From positions 1-27,067 of the forward strand of contig CAAGDE010000147.1 of NCBI GenBank assembly GCA_900768535.1: a DNA stretch of 27,067 nucleotides, written 5' to 3'. This stretch comes from Clostridia bacterium (GTDB lineage: Bacteria > Bacillota > Clostridia > Oscillospirales > CAG-272). Shown in pieces: positions 1 to 6,944 of this stretch (the stretch's first letter is position 1; the number at the start of each line of letters is the position of its first letter). The notes under the pieces were generated by a model, which was not told the origin of the DNA, searched no databases, and worked only from the letters and a program-made list of their open reading frames with translations. Both the position numbers and the translations under genes were made by a program.

Positions 1-64
1 ATCAACTTTTTTCGAAGCGCAACGGATACGGAATCCCAAAAGCAAAATCGCACTCTCAAACGGG

Positions 65-110
65 CTTCCCCTCGGGGGGAAGCTGGCGCGTCAGCGACTG
101 ATGAGGGGGG
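65..110 (+). repeat. REP-like two-hairpin repeat, copy 1
   Basis: A CTTCCCC/GGGGAAG hairpin (65-82) is followed by TGGCGCGTCAGCGACTGATG and a run of G. The same order of parts is found at 24972-25031 (and reversed at 24841-24900): a C-rich/G-rich stem, a second small stem and then GATGAGGG. In the second stem one base pair is changed on both sides relative to the 24972 copy (A-T to G-C) and one pair is a mismatch. The rest of 1-260 holds no gene that I can support. A weak TATCAAC/GTTGATA dyad (138-175) followed by T7 lies there and may be a degenerate terminator. Confidence 0.6.
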
Positions 111-262
111 ATAAATCTCCTCTTTCATCATTTGGTATATCAACTCCCGTCAACCCCGCCCCGCGCTTGTTGATAGGGACTTTTTTTACAGCCCCTCTGC
201 ATGGAAAAAAAACGGACATCCCGCCCCCGGCAAAAAAAGAAAATCAAAATCTGCCAAAGCCC

Positions 263-291
263 TTGCAATCCGCCGCAAAATGTGGTATAAT
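263..291 (+). promoter_or_regulatory. Sigma-A promoter of the tRNA-Arg gene
   Basis: TTGCAA (263-268), a 17-base spacer and a perfect TATAAT (286-291) lie 25 bases before the first base of the tRNA, which suits a short 5' leader removed by RNase P. Confidence 0.8.
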
Positions 292-316
292 AGAATCCGC
301 AGTCCCCCGCGCGTCT

Positions 317-393
317 GTTTCCGTAGCTCAGCAGGATAGAGCGACCGCCTCCTAAGCGGTAGGTCGGGTGTTCGAATCACCTCGGGAACGCCA
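317..393 (+). tRNA. tRNA-Arg (anticodon CCT)
   Basis: A full cloverleaf can be drawn. The acceptor stem GTTTCCG (317-323) pairs with CGGGAAC (383-389) with one G-U pair. The D stem is GCTC/GAGC. The anticodon stem ACCGC/GCGGT encloses the loop CTCCTAA with anticodon CCT at 351-353. The T stem GGGTG/CACCT encloses TTCGAAT. The discriminator is G390 and the 3' CCA is encoded (391-393). It reads AGG codons. It has its own promoter and terminator, so it is a single-gene unit. Confidence 0.95.
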
Positions 394-398
394 CCCAT

Positions 399-437
399 GC
401 CGCAAACCGTTTTTCGACCTTTTGCGGCAGATTTTTC
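399..437 (+). terminator. Terminator of tRNA-Arg
   Basis: GCCGCAAA pairs with TTTTGCGGC around a short loop, and the stem is followed by AGATTTTT. It begins six bases after the tRNA CCA. Confidence 0.65.
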
Positions 438-442
438 CAAAA

Positions 443-480
443 GCCCCGACCCGGTTTTCGCCGGATCGGGGCAATTTTGC
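443..480 (+). terminator. Second tandem intrinsic terminator
   Basis: GCCCCGA (443-449) pairs with TCGGGGC (466-472), with a further CCGG/CCGG inner pairing. The stem is followed by AATTTTGC and TTCTTTTTCC. It insulates the polysaccharide operon from tRNA transcription. Confidence 0.75.
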
Positions 481-584
481 TTCTTTTTCCCGTTTTGAGT
501 GAATGTCCGGTCCGATTTTGGCTTTAAAATCCGCTATAGGCATTCACAAAACCGCCCGCCGGGCGAGAATGTTGGTGTTTCTAC

Positions 585-613
585 TTGACAAAAACACATT
601 TTTGTGATATGAT
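585..613 (+). promoter_or_regulatory. Promoter of the polysaccharide operon with operator-like dyad
   Basis: TTGACA (585-590), a 17-base spacer and TATGAT (608-613) form a near-consensus sigma-A promoter. The perfect dyad ACAAAAA-CACA-TTTTTGT (588-605) fills most of the spacer and overlaps the -35 hexamer, as expected for a repressor operator. The predicted 5' leader is about 90 bases; no known riboswitch is recognised in it. Confidence 0.8.
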
Positions 614-712
614 ATTATGAGGCTTTTTTGTAGCTGATATCAAAAAGGACGGAATTGCGGTACCGGGGCTTGATCAAACAGAGCTTCGGTATTTGAATGA
701 TAGGAGAAAAGA

Positions 713-1996
713 ATGGCATTTCGGAAACTGAATGCGTTCCGGCGCTTTGACGAAAGATTGTGGCTTGCATCGCCGACCATGCACGGCGAGGAGCTGGAAT
801 ATATGACCGATGCGTTCCGGACCAACTGGATGTCCACGGTCGGAGAAAATATCAACGAGGTAGAGCGGATTGCCGCGGAAAAGGCGGGTGTCGGCTATGC
901 GGTCGGGCTTTCCAGCTGTACGGCGGCACTGCACCTGTGCGTCCGCGCGGCGGGCGAGCGGCTGTACGGAAAATCCGCCGTCAGCTGCGGTGCTCTGGAG
1001 GGCAGGCGCGTTTTCTGCTCGGATATGACCTTTTCCGCAACGCTGAACCCGGTCGTTTACGAGGGCGGAATCCCTGTTTTTATCGATACCGACCCGGACA
1101 ACTGGAATATGGACCCCGTTGCGCTGGAAAAGGCGTTCTCCGTCTACCCGGAGGTCCGGCTGGTGATTTGCGCCGAGCTGTACGGCTTCCCCGGCAGAAT
1201 GGACGAGATCAAGCGGATCTGCGAGCGGCACGGCGCCCTCCTGATCGAGGACGCGGCAGAGGCGATGGGCGCTTCCCTCAACGGCAGGCAGTGCGGCGCC
1301 TTCGGTGACTACGCCGCCTTCAGCTATAACGGGAACAAAATCATCACCGGCTCCGCCGGCGGCTGCCTTCTGACAAACGACCGCTCGGTTGCCGACCGCG
1401 CGCGCAAATGGTCCACGCAGGCAAGAGAGAACGCTCCGTGGTATCAGCACGAGGAAATCGGGTATAACTATCGGATGAGCAATGTGGTGGCTGGCGTTGT
1501 CCGCGGGCAGTATCCCTACCTGGAGGAGCATATTGCAAGGAAAAAGGCAATCTATGAGCGTTACCGCGAGGGTCTGAAGGACCTGCCGGTGAAGCTGAAC
1601 CCGATTACGCCGGGAAGCGAGCCGAACTACTGGCTGACGGCGCTGGTGATTGATGCGGACGCGATGTGCCGGCAGCTCCGGGACGATTCCCGTGCGCTGT
1701 ATGTCCCGGAGAAGGGAAAAACCTGCCCCACCGAGCTTCTGGAAACGCTTGCGGAATACCGGGCGGAGGGCAGACCGTTCTGGAAGCCGATGCATATGCA
1801 GCCGGTCTACCGGATGCACGATGCAATCGGAAGAGAGGGAACGCTCCGGTGCCGCACCAATGCGTATCTTGCCAACGAGGCACCCGACACGGGGGCGGAG
1901 CTGTTTGCGCAAGGGTGCTGTCTGCCGAGCGACATCAAGATGACACCGGAGCAACAGGATACGGTCATTGCGATCATCCGTGCCTGCTTTGACTGA
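713..1996 (+). CDS. DegT/DnrJ/EryC1/StrS-family nucleotide-sugar aminotransferase
   Basis: A PLP-dependent fold type I aminotransferase of 427 residues, the usual size for the family. Such enzymes transfer an amino group to a keto-sugar nucleotide in the cytoplasm. Visible signatures are SSCTAALHL near residue 67, the LIEDAAEAMGA motif with the PLP-contacting Asp180, and YNGNKIITGSAGG with the probable Schiff-base Lys209. WKPMHMQPVY near residue 360 is also typical. The ATG at 713 follows AGGAG (702-706). It is the first gene of the polysaccharide operon and sits 20 bases before a PglC-like transferase, a pairing seen in loci that make amino-deoxysugars. The exact substrate cannot be read from sequence. 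No PglF-type dehydratase is nearby; the only 4,6-dehydratase is the CapE-like enzyme 10 kb downstream. Confidence 0.9.
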   Translation: MAFRKLNAFRRFDERLWLASPTMHGEELEYMTDAFRTNWMSTVGENINEVERIAAEKAGVGYAVGLSSCTAALHLCVRAAGERLYGKSAVSCGALEGRRVFCSDMTFSATLNPVVYEGGIPVFIDTDPDNWNMDPVALEKAFSVYPEVRLVICAELYGFPGRMDEIKRICERHGALLIEDAAEAMGASLNGRQCGAFGDYAAFSYNGNKIITGSAGGCLLTNDRSVADRARKWSTQARENAPWYQHEEIGYNYRMSNVVAGVVRGQYPYLEEHIARKKAIYERYREGLKDLPVKLNPITPGSEPNYWLTALVIDADAMCRQLRDDSRALYVPEKGKTCPTELLETLAEYRAEGRPFWKPMHMQPVYRMHDAIGREGTLRCRTNAYLANEAPDTGAELFAQGCCLPSDIKMTPEQQDTVIAIIRACFD

Positions 1997-2016
1997 GATG
2001 CACGGAGGAGCCGAGG

Positions 2017-2718
2017 ATGTACGCAAACCACCTCAAACGCCTGCTTGACTTTCTCCTTTCCCTTGTCGCCCTTGTCGTGCTCTCGCCGGTTCTGCTGATC
2101 CTGACGGCGGTCGGCGCAGTCGCCATGCGGGGAAATCCCTTTTTCGTACAGCCGAGACCCGGCAGGAAGGACAGAAGCGGAAGGGAACGTGTCTTTCTTT
2201 TGATCAAATTCCGTACAATGAGCAACAAAAAAGACGCCTCGGGCGAGCTTTTGCCCGATGCCGACCGGCTGGGGGCATACGGGCGGATGCTGCGAAAGAC
2301 CTCGCTCGACGAGCTGCCGGAGCTGGTCAACATCCTTGTCGGAGATATGGCAATCGTCGGTCCCCGCCCGCAGCTGGTGCGGGATATGGTCTTTATGACC
2401 GCCAAGCAGCGCCGCCGGCACGAGGTCCGTCCGGGACTGACGGGACTGGCGCAGGTCAGCGGCAGAAACAGCATTACATGGGAGCAGAAGTTCGCCTTCG
2501 ACCTTTCGTATATCGACCGCGGGATCACCTTCGGAGGGGACCTCGCCATTCTGCTCCGGACGGTGAAAAAGGTGCTTCAACGGTCGGATACCGTGCGTCA
2601 AGGGACCGTCTCGGATTTGGATTTCGGTGACTGGCTGATGCAGGAAGGGAAAATTTCGCGGAAGGATTATGAAGAAAAGCAGGCAGAAGCCAGAACCTTG
2701 CTGGAGTTACGGAAATGA
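2017..2718 (+). CDS. Initiating sugar-phosphate transferase (PglC/WbaP-type, bacterial sugar transferase)
   Basis: A monotopic phosphoglycosyl transferase of 233 residues. It would move a sugar phosphate from a UDP-sugar to undecaprenyl phosphate and so start the lipid-linked repeat unit at the inner face of the membrane. The family start (MY...KRLLDF) leads into a hydrophobic re-entrant helix (about 10-35). This is followed by QPRPGR, FRTM (about 65-68), the SLDELPEL motif with the catalytic Asp98-Glu99 dyad, VGPRP, and RPGLTGLAQVSGR. The length matches the short PglC-like form that lacks the extra N-terminal membrane domain of WbaP. The ATG follows GGAGGAG (2004-2010). The stop overlaps the next ATG (ATGA). 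The sugar transferred is unknown. Confidence 0.93.
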   Translation: MYANHLKRLLDFLLSLVALVVLSPVLLILTAVGAVAMRGNPFFVQPRPGRKDRSGRERVFLLIKFRTMSNKKDASGELLPDADRLGAYGRMLRKTSLDELPELVNILVGDMAIVGPRPQLVRDMVFMTAKQRRRHEVRPGLTGLAQVSGRNSITWEQKFAFDLSYIDRGITFGGDLAILLRTVKKVLQRSDTVRQGTVSDLDFGDWLMQEGKISRKDYEEKQAEARTLLELRK

Positions 2719-3558
2719 AAGCTGACGGATGGATCTATTACAACCGTGCGGCACTTCCGACCGTTTCACCGAAGGACGAGCCTGACACAGCCCCGGTCAG
2801 ATCGGGGGAAATCTGGAAAACGGACGGACACCCGCTGCTGGCAAGATGGACAACGGAGTTTGATTGCGGCTGTGAAACCGAGTGGTGGTATGTCGTGAAG
2901 GATACTCCGTTTGATATCGGTTCGCTGAAAGCCAAGCGGCGGTATGAAATCAACAAGGGAAGCCGGTTTTTTGATGTGCGGCGGATTTCTGCCGGGGATT
3001 ATAAAAACGAACTGTATCTGATTCAGGTTGCGGCTTTTTCGGTTTATCCGAAAAAAATACCGTCCGTCCGTTGACAAAGCCGGCTTTTTTGCGGAAATGG
3101 AGTCCTGCGAGGATGTTGTATTCGGTGCCTTCTTTCGTGAAACCGGGAGGCTGGCGGGATATGCAAGGCTGTCGCAGAGCTGGGCGGATGTGGTGAGCTT
3201 CAGCGTGCTGAAAACGGATCCCGAATATGAAAAATATGCAGTCAATGCGGCGTTGGTGGAGAAGCTTCTCTCACACTATGCGGATTTTTTATCCGCCGGC
3301 GGACTGATCTGCGACGGGGAAAGAAGCATCAGCCACGAAACGCATTTTCAGGACTATCTGGAGAAGTATTTCGGGTTCAGAAAGGCATATTGCAGACTGC
3401 ACGTTGCTTACAATCCGAAGATCCGGTGGGCGGTGAAGCTGCTGTATCCGTTTAGGGGACTGCTCGGACGGCTGGATTGCATTCGGGCGGTACATCCGAT
3501 CAATGCGGTGATCAGAATGGAGGAAATCTGCAGACGGGGAGCCCGCCCGGCGGATTGA
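2715..3558 (+). pseudogene. FemAB/GNAT-like acyltransferase gene interrupted by a +1 frameshift at an A7 run
   Basis: Two open frames, 2715-3074 and one that continues to 3558, join into one 280-residue protein if one A is removed from the seven-A run at 3051-3057. The joined reading passes through VYPKKYRPSVDKAGFF. As sequenced, frame one stops at 3074 after 119 codons. The N-terminal part has KAKRRYEINKG, which resembles the substrate-binding segment of FemAB-like GNAT-fold proteins; the C-terminal part (GAFFRETGRLAGYARL) resembles a GNAT beta-hairpin. The family call is weak. ATGA overlap with the upstream gene and a 13-base gap to the next gene show it is a normal operon member. It may be a pseudogene, a phase-variable gene, a slippage-expressed gene or a sequencing error. 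The second half shows no further stop codons, which argues against old decay. Confidence 0.7.
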
Positions 3559-3571
3559 GATAGGAGTAGAT

Positions 3572-4399
3572 ATGGATTTTTCGGTTGCAATGTGCACGTA
3601 TTACGGAGACCGCGCAGAATGGCTCCGGAGTGCGGTGAACAGCGTGGTGGGGCAAACCGTGCCGCCGTCCGAGATTGTTTTGGTGGTGGACGGTCCCGTT
3701 CCGGAGTCGCTGGATGATCTGATCCGGACGTATGAGGCAGACCCGCTGTTTTGCGTTGTCCGGCTGAAGGAGAATTCGGGACAGGGAAATGCGCGAAGAG
3801 TCGGTCTGAAGCAATGCAAATATGAACTGGTTGCAATCATGGACGCGGATGACGTTGCCCGCCCGGACCGGTTTGAAAAGCAGCTGAAGGTCTTTTCGGA
3901 AGATGAGACATTGGACATCGTAGGCGGACAGATCCGGGAATTTGCGGAGGATCCGGCAAAACCGGTGTCCGAAAGAATCGTTCCGGAATCCGATGCGGAG
4001 ATCAAACGGTATATGAAAAAGCGCTGTCCCATGAATCTGGTCTCCGTGATGTTCCGGCGGCAGTCGGTCGAGCGGGCAGGCGGATTCGTGGACTGGTACT
4101 GTGAAGAGGATTACTACCTGTGGCTCAGGATGGCTGAGGAGGGTATGCGCTTTGCGAATGTTCCGGACGTTCTGGTGGATGTCCGGGTCGGCAAGGAAAT
4201 GTATGCCCGACGCGGCGGCATGAAATATTTCCGGAGTGAGAAGAAGCTCCAAAAGTATATGTACCAAAAGGGAATGATCGGCTTTTTTGTTTATGCCTCG
4301 AATGTGGCGAAACGCTGGATTGTTCAGGTCCTGATGCCGAACCGTGTGCGCGGATGGGTGTTCCGGAAATTTGCAAGAAAGAAGGCAGAACCGAAATGA
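3572..4399 (+). CDS. Family 2 glycosyltransferase (GT-A fold)
   Basis: A 275-residue inverting glycosyltransferase of the GT2 family, expected to add one sugar to the lipid-linked repeat unit on the cytoplasmic side. The N-terminus (FSVAMCTYYGDRAEWLRSAV) and VVDGP are typical of the nucleotide-binding part. MDADD (residues 90-94) is the metal-binding DxD site, and CEEDYYLWLRMA (about 171-182) holds the ED motif near the catalytic base. It starts after AGGAG with good spacing. Its last four bases overlap the tagD start (ATGA), which suggests coupled translation. Donor and acceptor are unknown. Confidence 0.92.
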   Translation: MDFSVAMCTYYGDRAEWLRSAVNSVVGQTVPPSEIVLVVDGPVPESLDDLIRTYEADPLFCVVRLKENSGQGNARRVGLKQCKYELVAIMDADDVARPDRFEKQLKVFSEDETLDIVGGQIREFAEDPAKPVSERIVPESDAEIKRYMKKRCPMNLVSVMFRRQSVERAGGFVDWYCEEDYYLWLRMAEEGMRFANVPDVLVDVRVGKEMYARRGGMKYFRSEKKLQKYMYQKGMIGFFVYASNVAKRWIVQVLMPNRVRGWVFRKFARKKAEPK

Positions 4400-4788
4400 A
4401 GAGAGTGATCACCTACGGAACGTTTGATCTGCTCCATTACGGACACATCAATTTGCTCCGGCGCGCCAGGGAATTGGGAGATTATCTGATTGTGGCGCTG
4501 TCAACCGATGAGTTCAACTGGAATGAGAAGCGGAAGAAATGCTACTTTCCGTATGAAAAGCGGAAGATGCTGCTGGAATCCATCCGCTATGTCGATCTGG
4601 TCATTCCGGAAACCTGCTGGGATCAGAAACGGTCGGATATTCACGAATACCATATCGACACCTTTGTGATGGGAGATGACTGGAAGGGAAAATTCGATTT
4701 CCTGAAGGAAGAGGGCGCGGAGGTTGTGTATCTTTCGCGCACACCGGAGATCAGCACCACGCAGATCAAGCACGATCTGAATCAGTGA
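4396..4788 (+). CDS. tagD: Glycerol-3-phosphate cytidylyltransferase
   Basis: A 130-residue cytidylyltransferase that would form CDP-glycerol from CTP and sn-glycerol 3-phosphate. The whole protein matches the short TagD/Gct form. GTFDLLHYGHINLLRRA carries the nucleotide-binding HxGH motif (His14, His17), and RTPEISTTQIK near the C-terminus corresponds to the family's RTxGISTTxIK. The ATG at 4396 is chosen because it overlaps the previous stop as ATGA and gives the family's normal N-terminus (MKRVITYGTFD); an in-frame ATG at 4354 would add 14 atypical residues. It directly precedes licD, so CDP-glycerol is probably consumed by the LicD-family protein. The RTPEI variant at the RTEGI site is a small deviation. 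Confidence 0.9.
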   Translation: MKRVITYGTFDLLHYGHINLLRRARELGDYLIVALSTDEFNWNEKRKKCYFPYEKRKMLLESIRYVDLVIPETCWDQKRSDIHEYHIDTFVMGDDWKGKFDFLKEEGAEVVYLSRTPEISTTQIKHDLNQ

Positions 4789-4799
4789 GGGAGTCAACC

Positions 4800-5621
4800 A
4801 TGGAACATCGGCTTTCAGCGCTTCAGGAAAAGCTTTTGGAAATTCTGAGATGGTACCACGGCTTTTGCGGGGAGCATCACCTGCGGTACTATCTTTTGGG
4901 GGGAACCATGCTGGGTGCCGCCCGGCATCAGGGGTTCATCCCTTGGGACGATGATATTGATGTGGGAATGCCGCGGGCGGATTACGAGGAATTCCTGCGG
5001 CTGACCTACGGGCAGAAGTTCGGAAAATATATCGTCGAGGGCATCGGAACGCCCGCAAAGGATTTTCTGTACGGGTACTCCAAAATTTACGACATCAGCA
5101 CGACACTTGTCGAAAAAACGCGGTACCGGATCAAACGGGGCATTTATATCGATCTGTTTCCGCTGGACGGCGTGTCGGATACGCCGGAGGAAATTCCGGA
5201 TTACTACCGGACCTTTGCGCGAAAGTACAACCTGCTGCTGACCAGAAACTGTGGGCTCCGGCATCGGGCATGGTACAAAAACGCCGCCATCCTGCTCTCT
5301 AGGACGGTGCCGAATTTCATTCTGAACAACAAAAAGCTGATGCGCTCCATTGACGAATATGCCCGGTCGCGGAATTATGACGACTATGAGTATGTCGGCA
5401 ATCTGTACGGAAACTGGGGCGAGCGGGAGCTGATGAAGAAGTCCGTGCTGGGCACGCCGACTCCTTACCGCTTTGAGAACCTGACGGTTTACGGGGCGGA
5501 GGACGATGACGCCTATCTGACCAGCCTGTACGGAGACTGGAGACAACTGCCGCCGAAGGATAAGCAGGTTTCGCATCATGATTATCTGTTCTGCGATCTG
5601 ACGAAGTCTTACATGGAATGA
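4800..5621 (+). CDS. LicD-family phosphotransferase
   Basis: A 273-residue LicD/fukutin-type nucleotidyltransferase-fold protein. GGTMLGAARHQGF and IPWDDDIDVGMPR (Asp50-52 and Asp54) are the family signature and bind metal. LicD proteins move a phospho-alcohol from a CDP-activated donor (CDP-choline in pneumococcus; CDP-ribitol or CDP-glycerol in the related FKRP and fukutin) to a sugar. Here the gene next door makes CDP-glycerol and no choline cytidylyltransferase or kinase is visible, so glycerol phosphate is the best guess for the group transferred. The ATG at 4800 has GAGGGA at a suitable distance; a GTG at 4785 overlapping the tagD stop is an alternative that adds five residues. Confidence 0.88.
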   Translation: MEHRLSALQEKLLEILRWYHGFCGEHHLRYYLLGGTMLGAARHQGFIPWDDDIDVGMPRADYEEFLRLTYGQKFGKYIVEGIGTPAKDFLYGYSKIYDISTTLVEKTRYRIKRGIYIDLFPLDGVSDTPEEIPDYYRTFARKYNLLLTRNCGLRHRAWYKNAAILLSRTVPNFILNNKKLMRSIDEYARSRNYDDYEYVGNLYGNWGERELMKKSVLGTPTPYRFENLTVYGAEDDDAYLTSLYGDWRQLPPKDKQVSHHDYLFCDLTKSYME

Positions 5622-5651
5622 TCGCGGATACCGGTCATTCGGGGAGCGAAT

Positions 5652-6944
5652 ATGAAAGTACTGATTATCAGCCACAATCCGATTTCCACCTACCAGAGCA
5701 TGGGAAAGTCCATGCGCGCCCTGTTTTCGGCGTTCCGCACGGAGGAGCTTTGCCAGCTGTATCTTTATCCCACCATTCCGGACGTGAAGCAGTGCGCTTC
5801 CTGTTACCGCGTGACGGACAAGGACGTGCTGGGCTCGCTCTTCTTCCGGCGCGCGGGCAGGGAGGTGTCCGACGGGGAGATTGAACACGCGGAAAGCCGG
5901 CTGTTTGAGTGCGAAAAGGACGAGGCGGTCTACCGGAATCCCAAAAACAAAACGCCGCTCCGGATGCTGCTGCGCGACCTGATGTGGCAGATGGGTCACT
6001 GGTTCAACCGGGGACTGAAGGCGTGGATTGCGCGGGAACAGCCCACCTGCATTTTCCTGGCGCCGGGCAGTGCCAAGCTGACCTACAACATTGCACTGAA
6101 GCTCTCCCGCACCTATCATTTGCCGATCGTTTCCTATATCTGCGACGACTTCTTTTTTGTGAAACGGGCGGATACGGTGCTGGGGCGGCTGAAGGACAGA
6201 CTGCTGCAGAAAAAGATTGCACAAACGGTTTCGCGATCCGTGCAGCTGATCACCGTCAGCCGGGGATTGGAGCAGGCGTACGGCGGGCATTTCCACGTGC
6301 CGTGCGTGACCGTCATGACCGGCAGCAATTATCCGATAGAACCCTCCGTCCGACGGACCGAAACCGTCCGCGGGCTGACCTATCTCGGAAATATCCGTTG
6401 CAACCGCTATGTTTCGCTGGCGGAAATCGGTGCGGCGCTCGATCATATCAATGCGGAAAAGGGGACAGACTATACGCTGGAGATTTACTCCGGCGAGAAG
6501 GACGAGGACATTCTGGAGGTCCTGCGGAAGCATCCGTCCGTCCGCCTGATGGGCTTTGTCTCCGGCGGGGCGTTCGACGACGCGTTCCATGCGGCGGATC
6601 TGCTGCTTCATGTGGAGGCGTTTGATGCGGACAGCATCGACCTTGTGAAATATTCCGTCTCCACCAAAATCGCGGACAGTCTGGGAAGCGGGATCTGCCT
6701 GTTTGCCTACGGTCCTGCGTGCGTTTCCTCCATGCGGCACCTGCTGGAGAACGAATGCGCGATCTGCGCAACATCAAAGGCAGAGCTGGAGAGCCGGCTG
6801 CTGACAGCCTTTGAGGATCCGGCTCTCCGCGTCCGGACGGCACAGACGGCACTGCGGGTTGCCGCCGAATACCATGACGAACACAAAAAAAGTATGGAAT
6901 TCCATACATTGATGGAGAAGCTTCATGAAGGTTCTGCAGGTTAA
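5652..6944 (+). CDS. Glycosyltransferase, GT-B fold (family 4-like)
   Basis: A 430-residue protein that starts with MKVLIISHNPIS, the first beta strand of a GT-B N-terminal domain. Later parts include PIVSYICDDFFF and LQKKIAQTVSRSVQLITVSRGLEQAY, the usual helix-strand before the inter-domain linker. A C-terminal domain follows with GLTYLGNIRCNRY, VRLMGFVSGGAFDDAFHAADLLLHVE and STKIADSLGSGICLFAYGP. The classic EX7E motif is not clear, so the donor-binding loop is divergent. It is expected to extend the repeat unit at the inner membrane face. It starts after GGGGAG with a 30-base gap from licD, and its 3' end overlaps the next gene by 20 bases. Confidence 0.85.
   Translation: MKVLIISHNPISTYQSMGKSMRALFSAFRTEELCQLYLYPTIPDVKQCASCYRVTDKDVLGSLFFRRAGREVSDGEIEHAESRLFECEKDEAVYRNPKNKTPLRMLLRDLMWQMGHWFNRGLKAWIAREQPTCIFLAPGSAKLTYNIALKLSRTYHLPIVSYICDDFFFVKRADTVLGRLKDRLLQKKIAQTVSRSVQLITVSRGLEQAYGGHFHVPCVTVMTGSNYPIEPSVRRTETVRGLTYLGNIRCNRYVSLAEIGAALDHINAEKGTDYTLEIYSGEKDEDILEVLRKHPSVRLMGFVSGGAFDDAFHAADLLLHVEAFDADSIDLVKYSVSTKIADSLGSGICLFAYGPACVSSMRHLLENECAICATSKAELESRLLTAFEDPALRVRTAQTALRVAAEYHDEHKKSMEFHTLMEKLHEGSAG

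Noticed and set aside
138..187. TATCAAC/GTTGATA dyad followed by T7 as a terminator
   Set aside because: The loop is 24 bases and five bases separate the stem from the T-run; no upstream gene is visible. It is noted only in the description of the region.
317..393. tRNA-Arg as the integration site of a mobile island carrying the polysaccharide operon
   Set aside because: No integrase gene and no second copy of the tRNA 3' end are seen, and base composition does not change clearly at the boundary.
4815..6740. A 641-codon minus-strand open frame and similar long antisense frames (6448-8127, 8861-10462, 674-2026)
   Set aside because: They mirror well-supported plus-strand enzymes and have no family motifs. 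Their length follows from codon bias of GC-rich genes.
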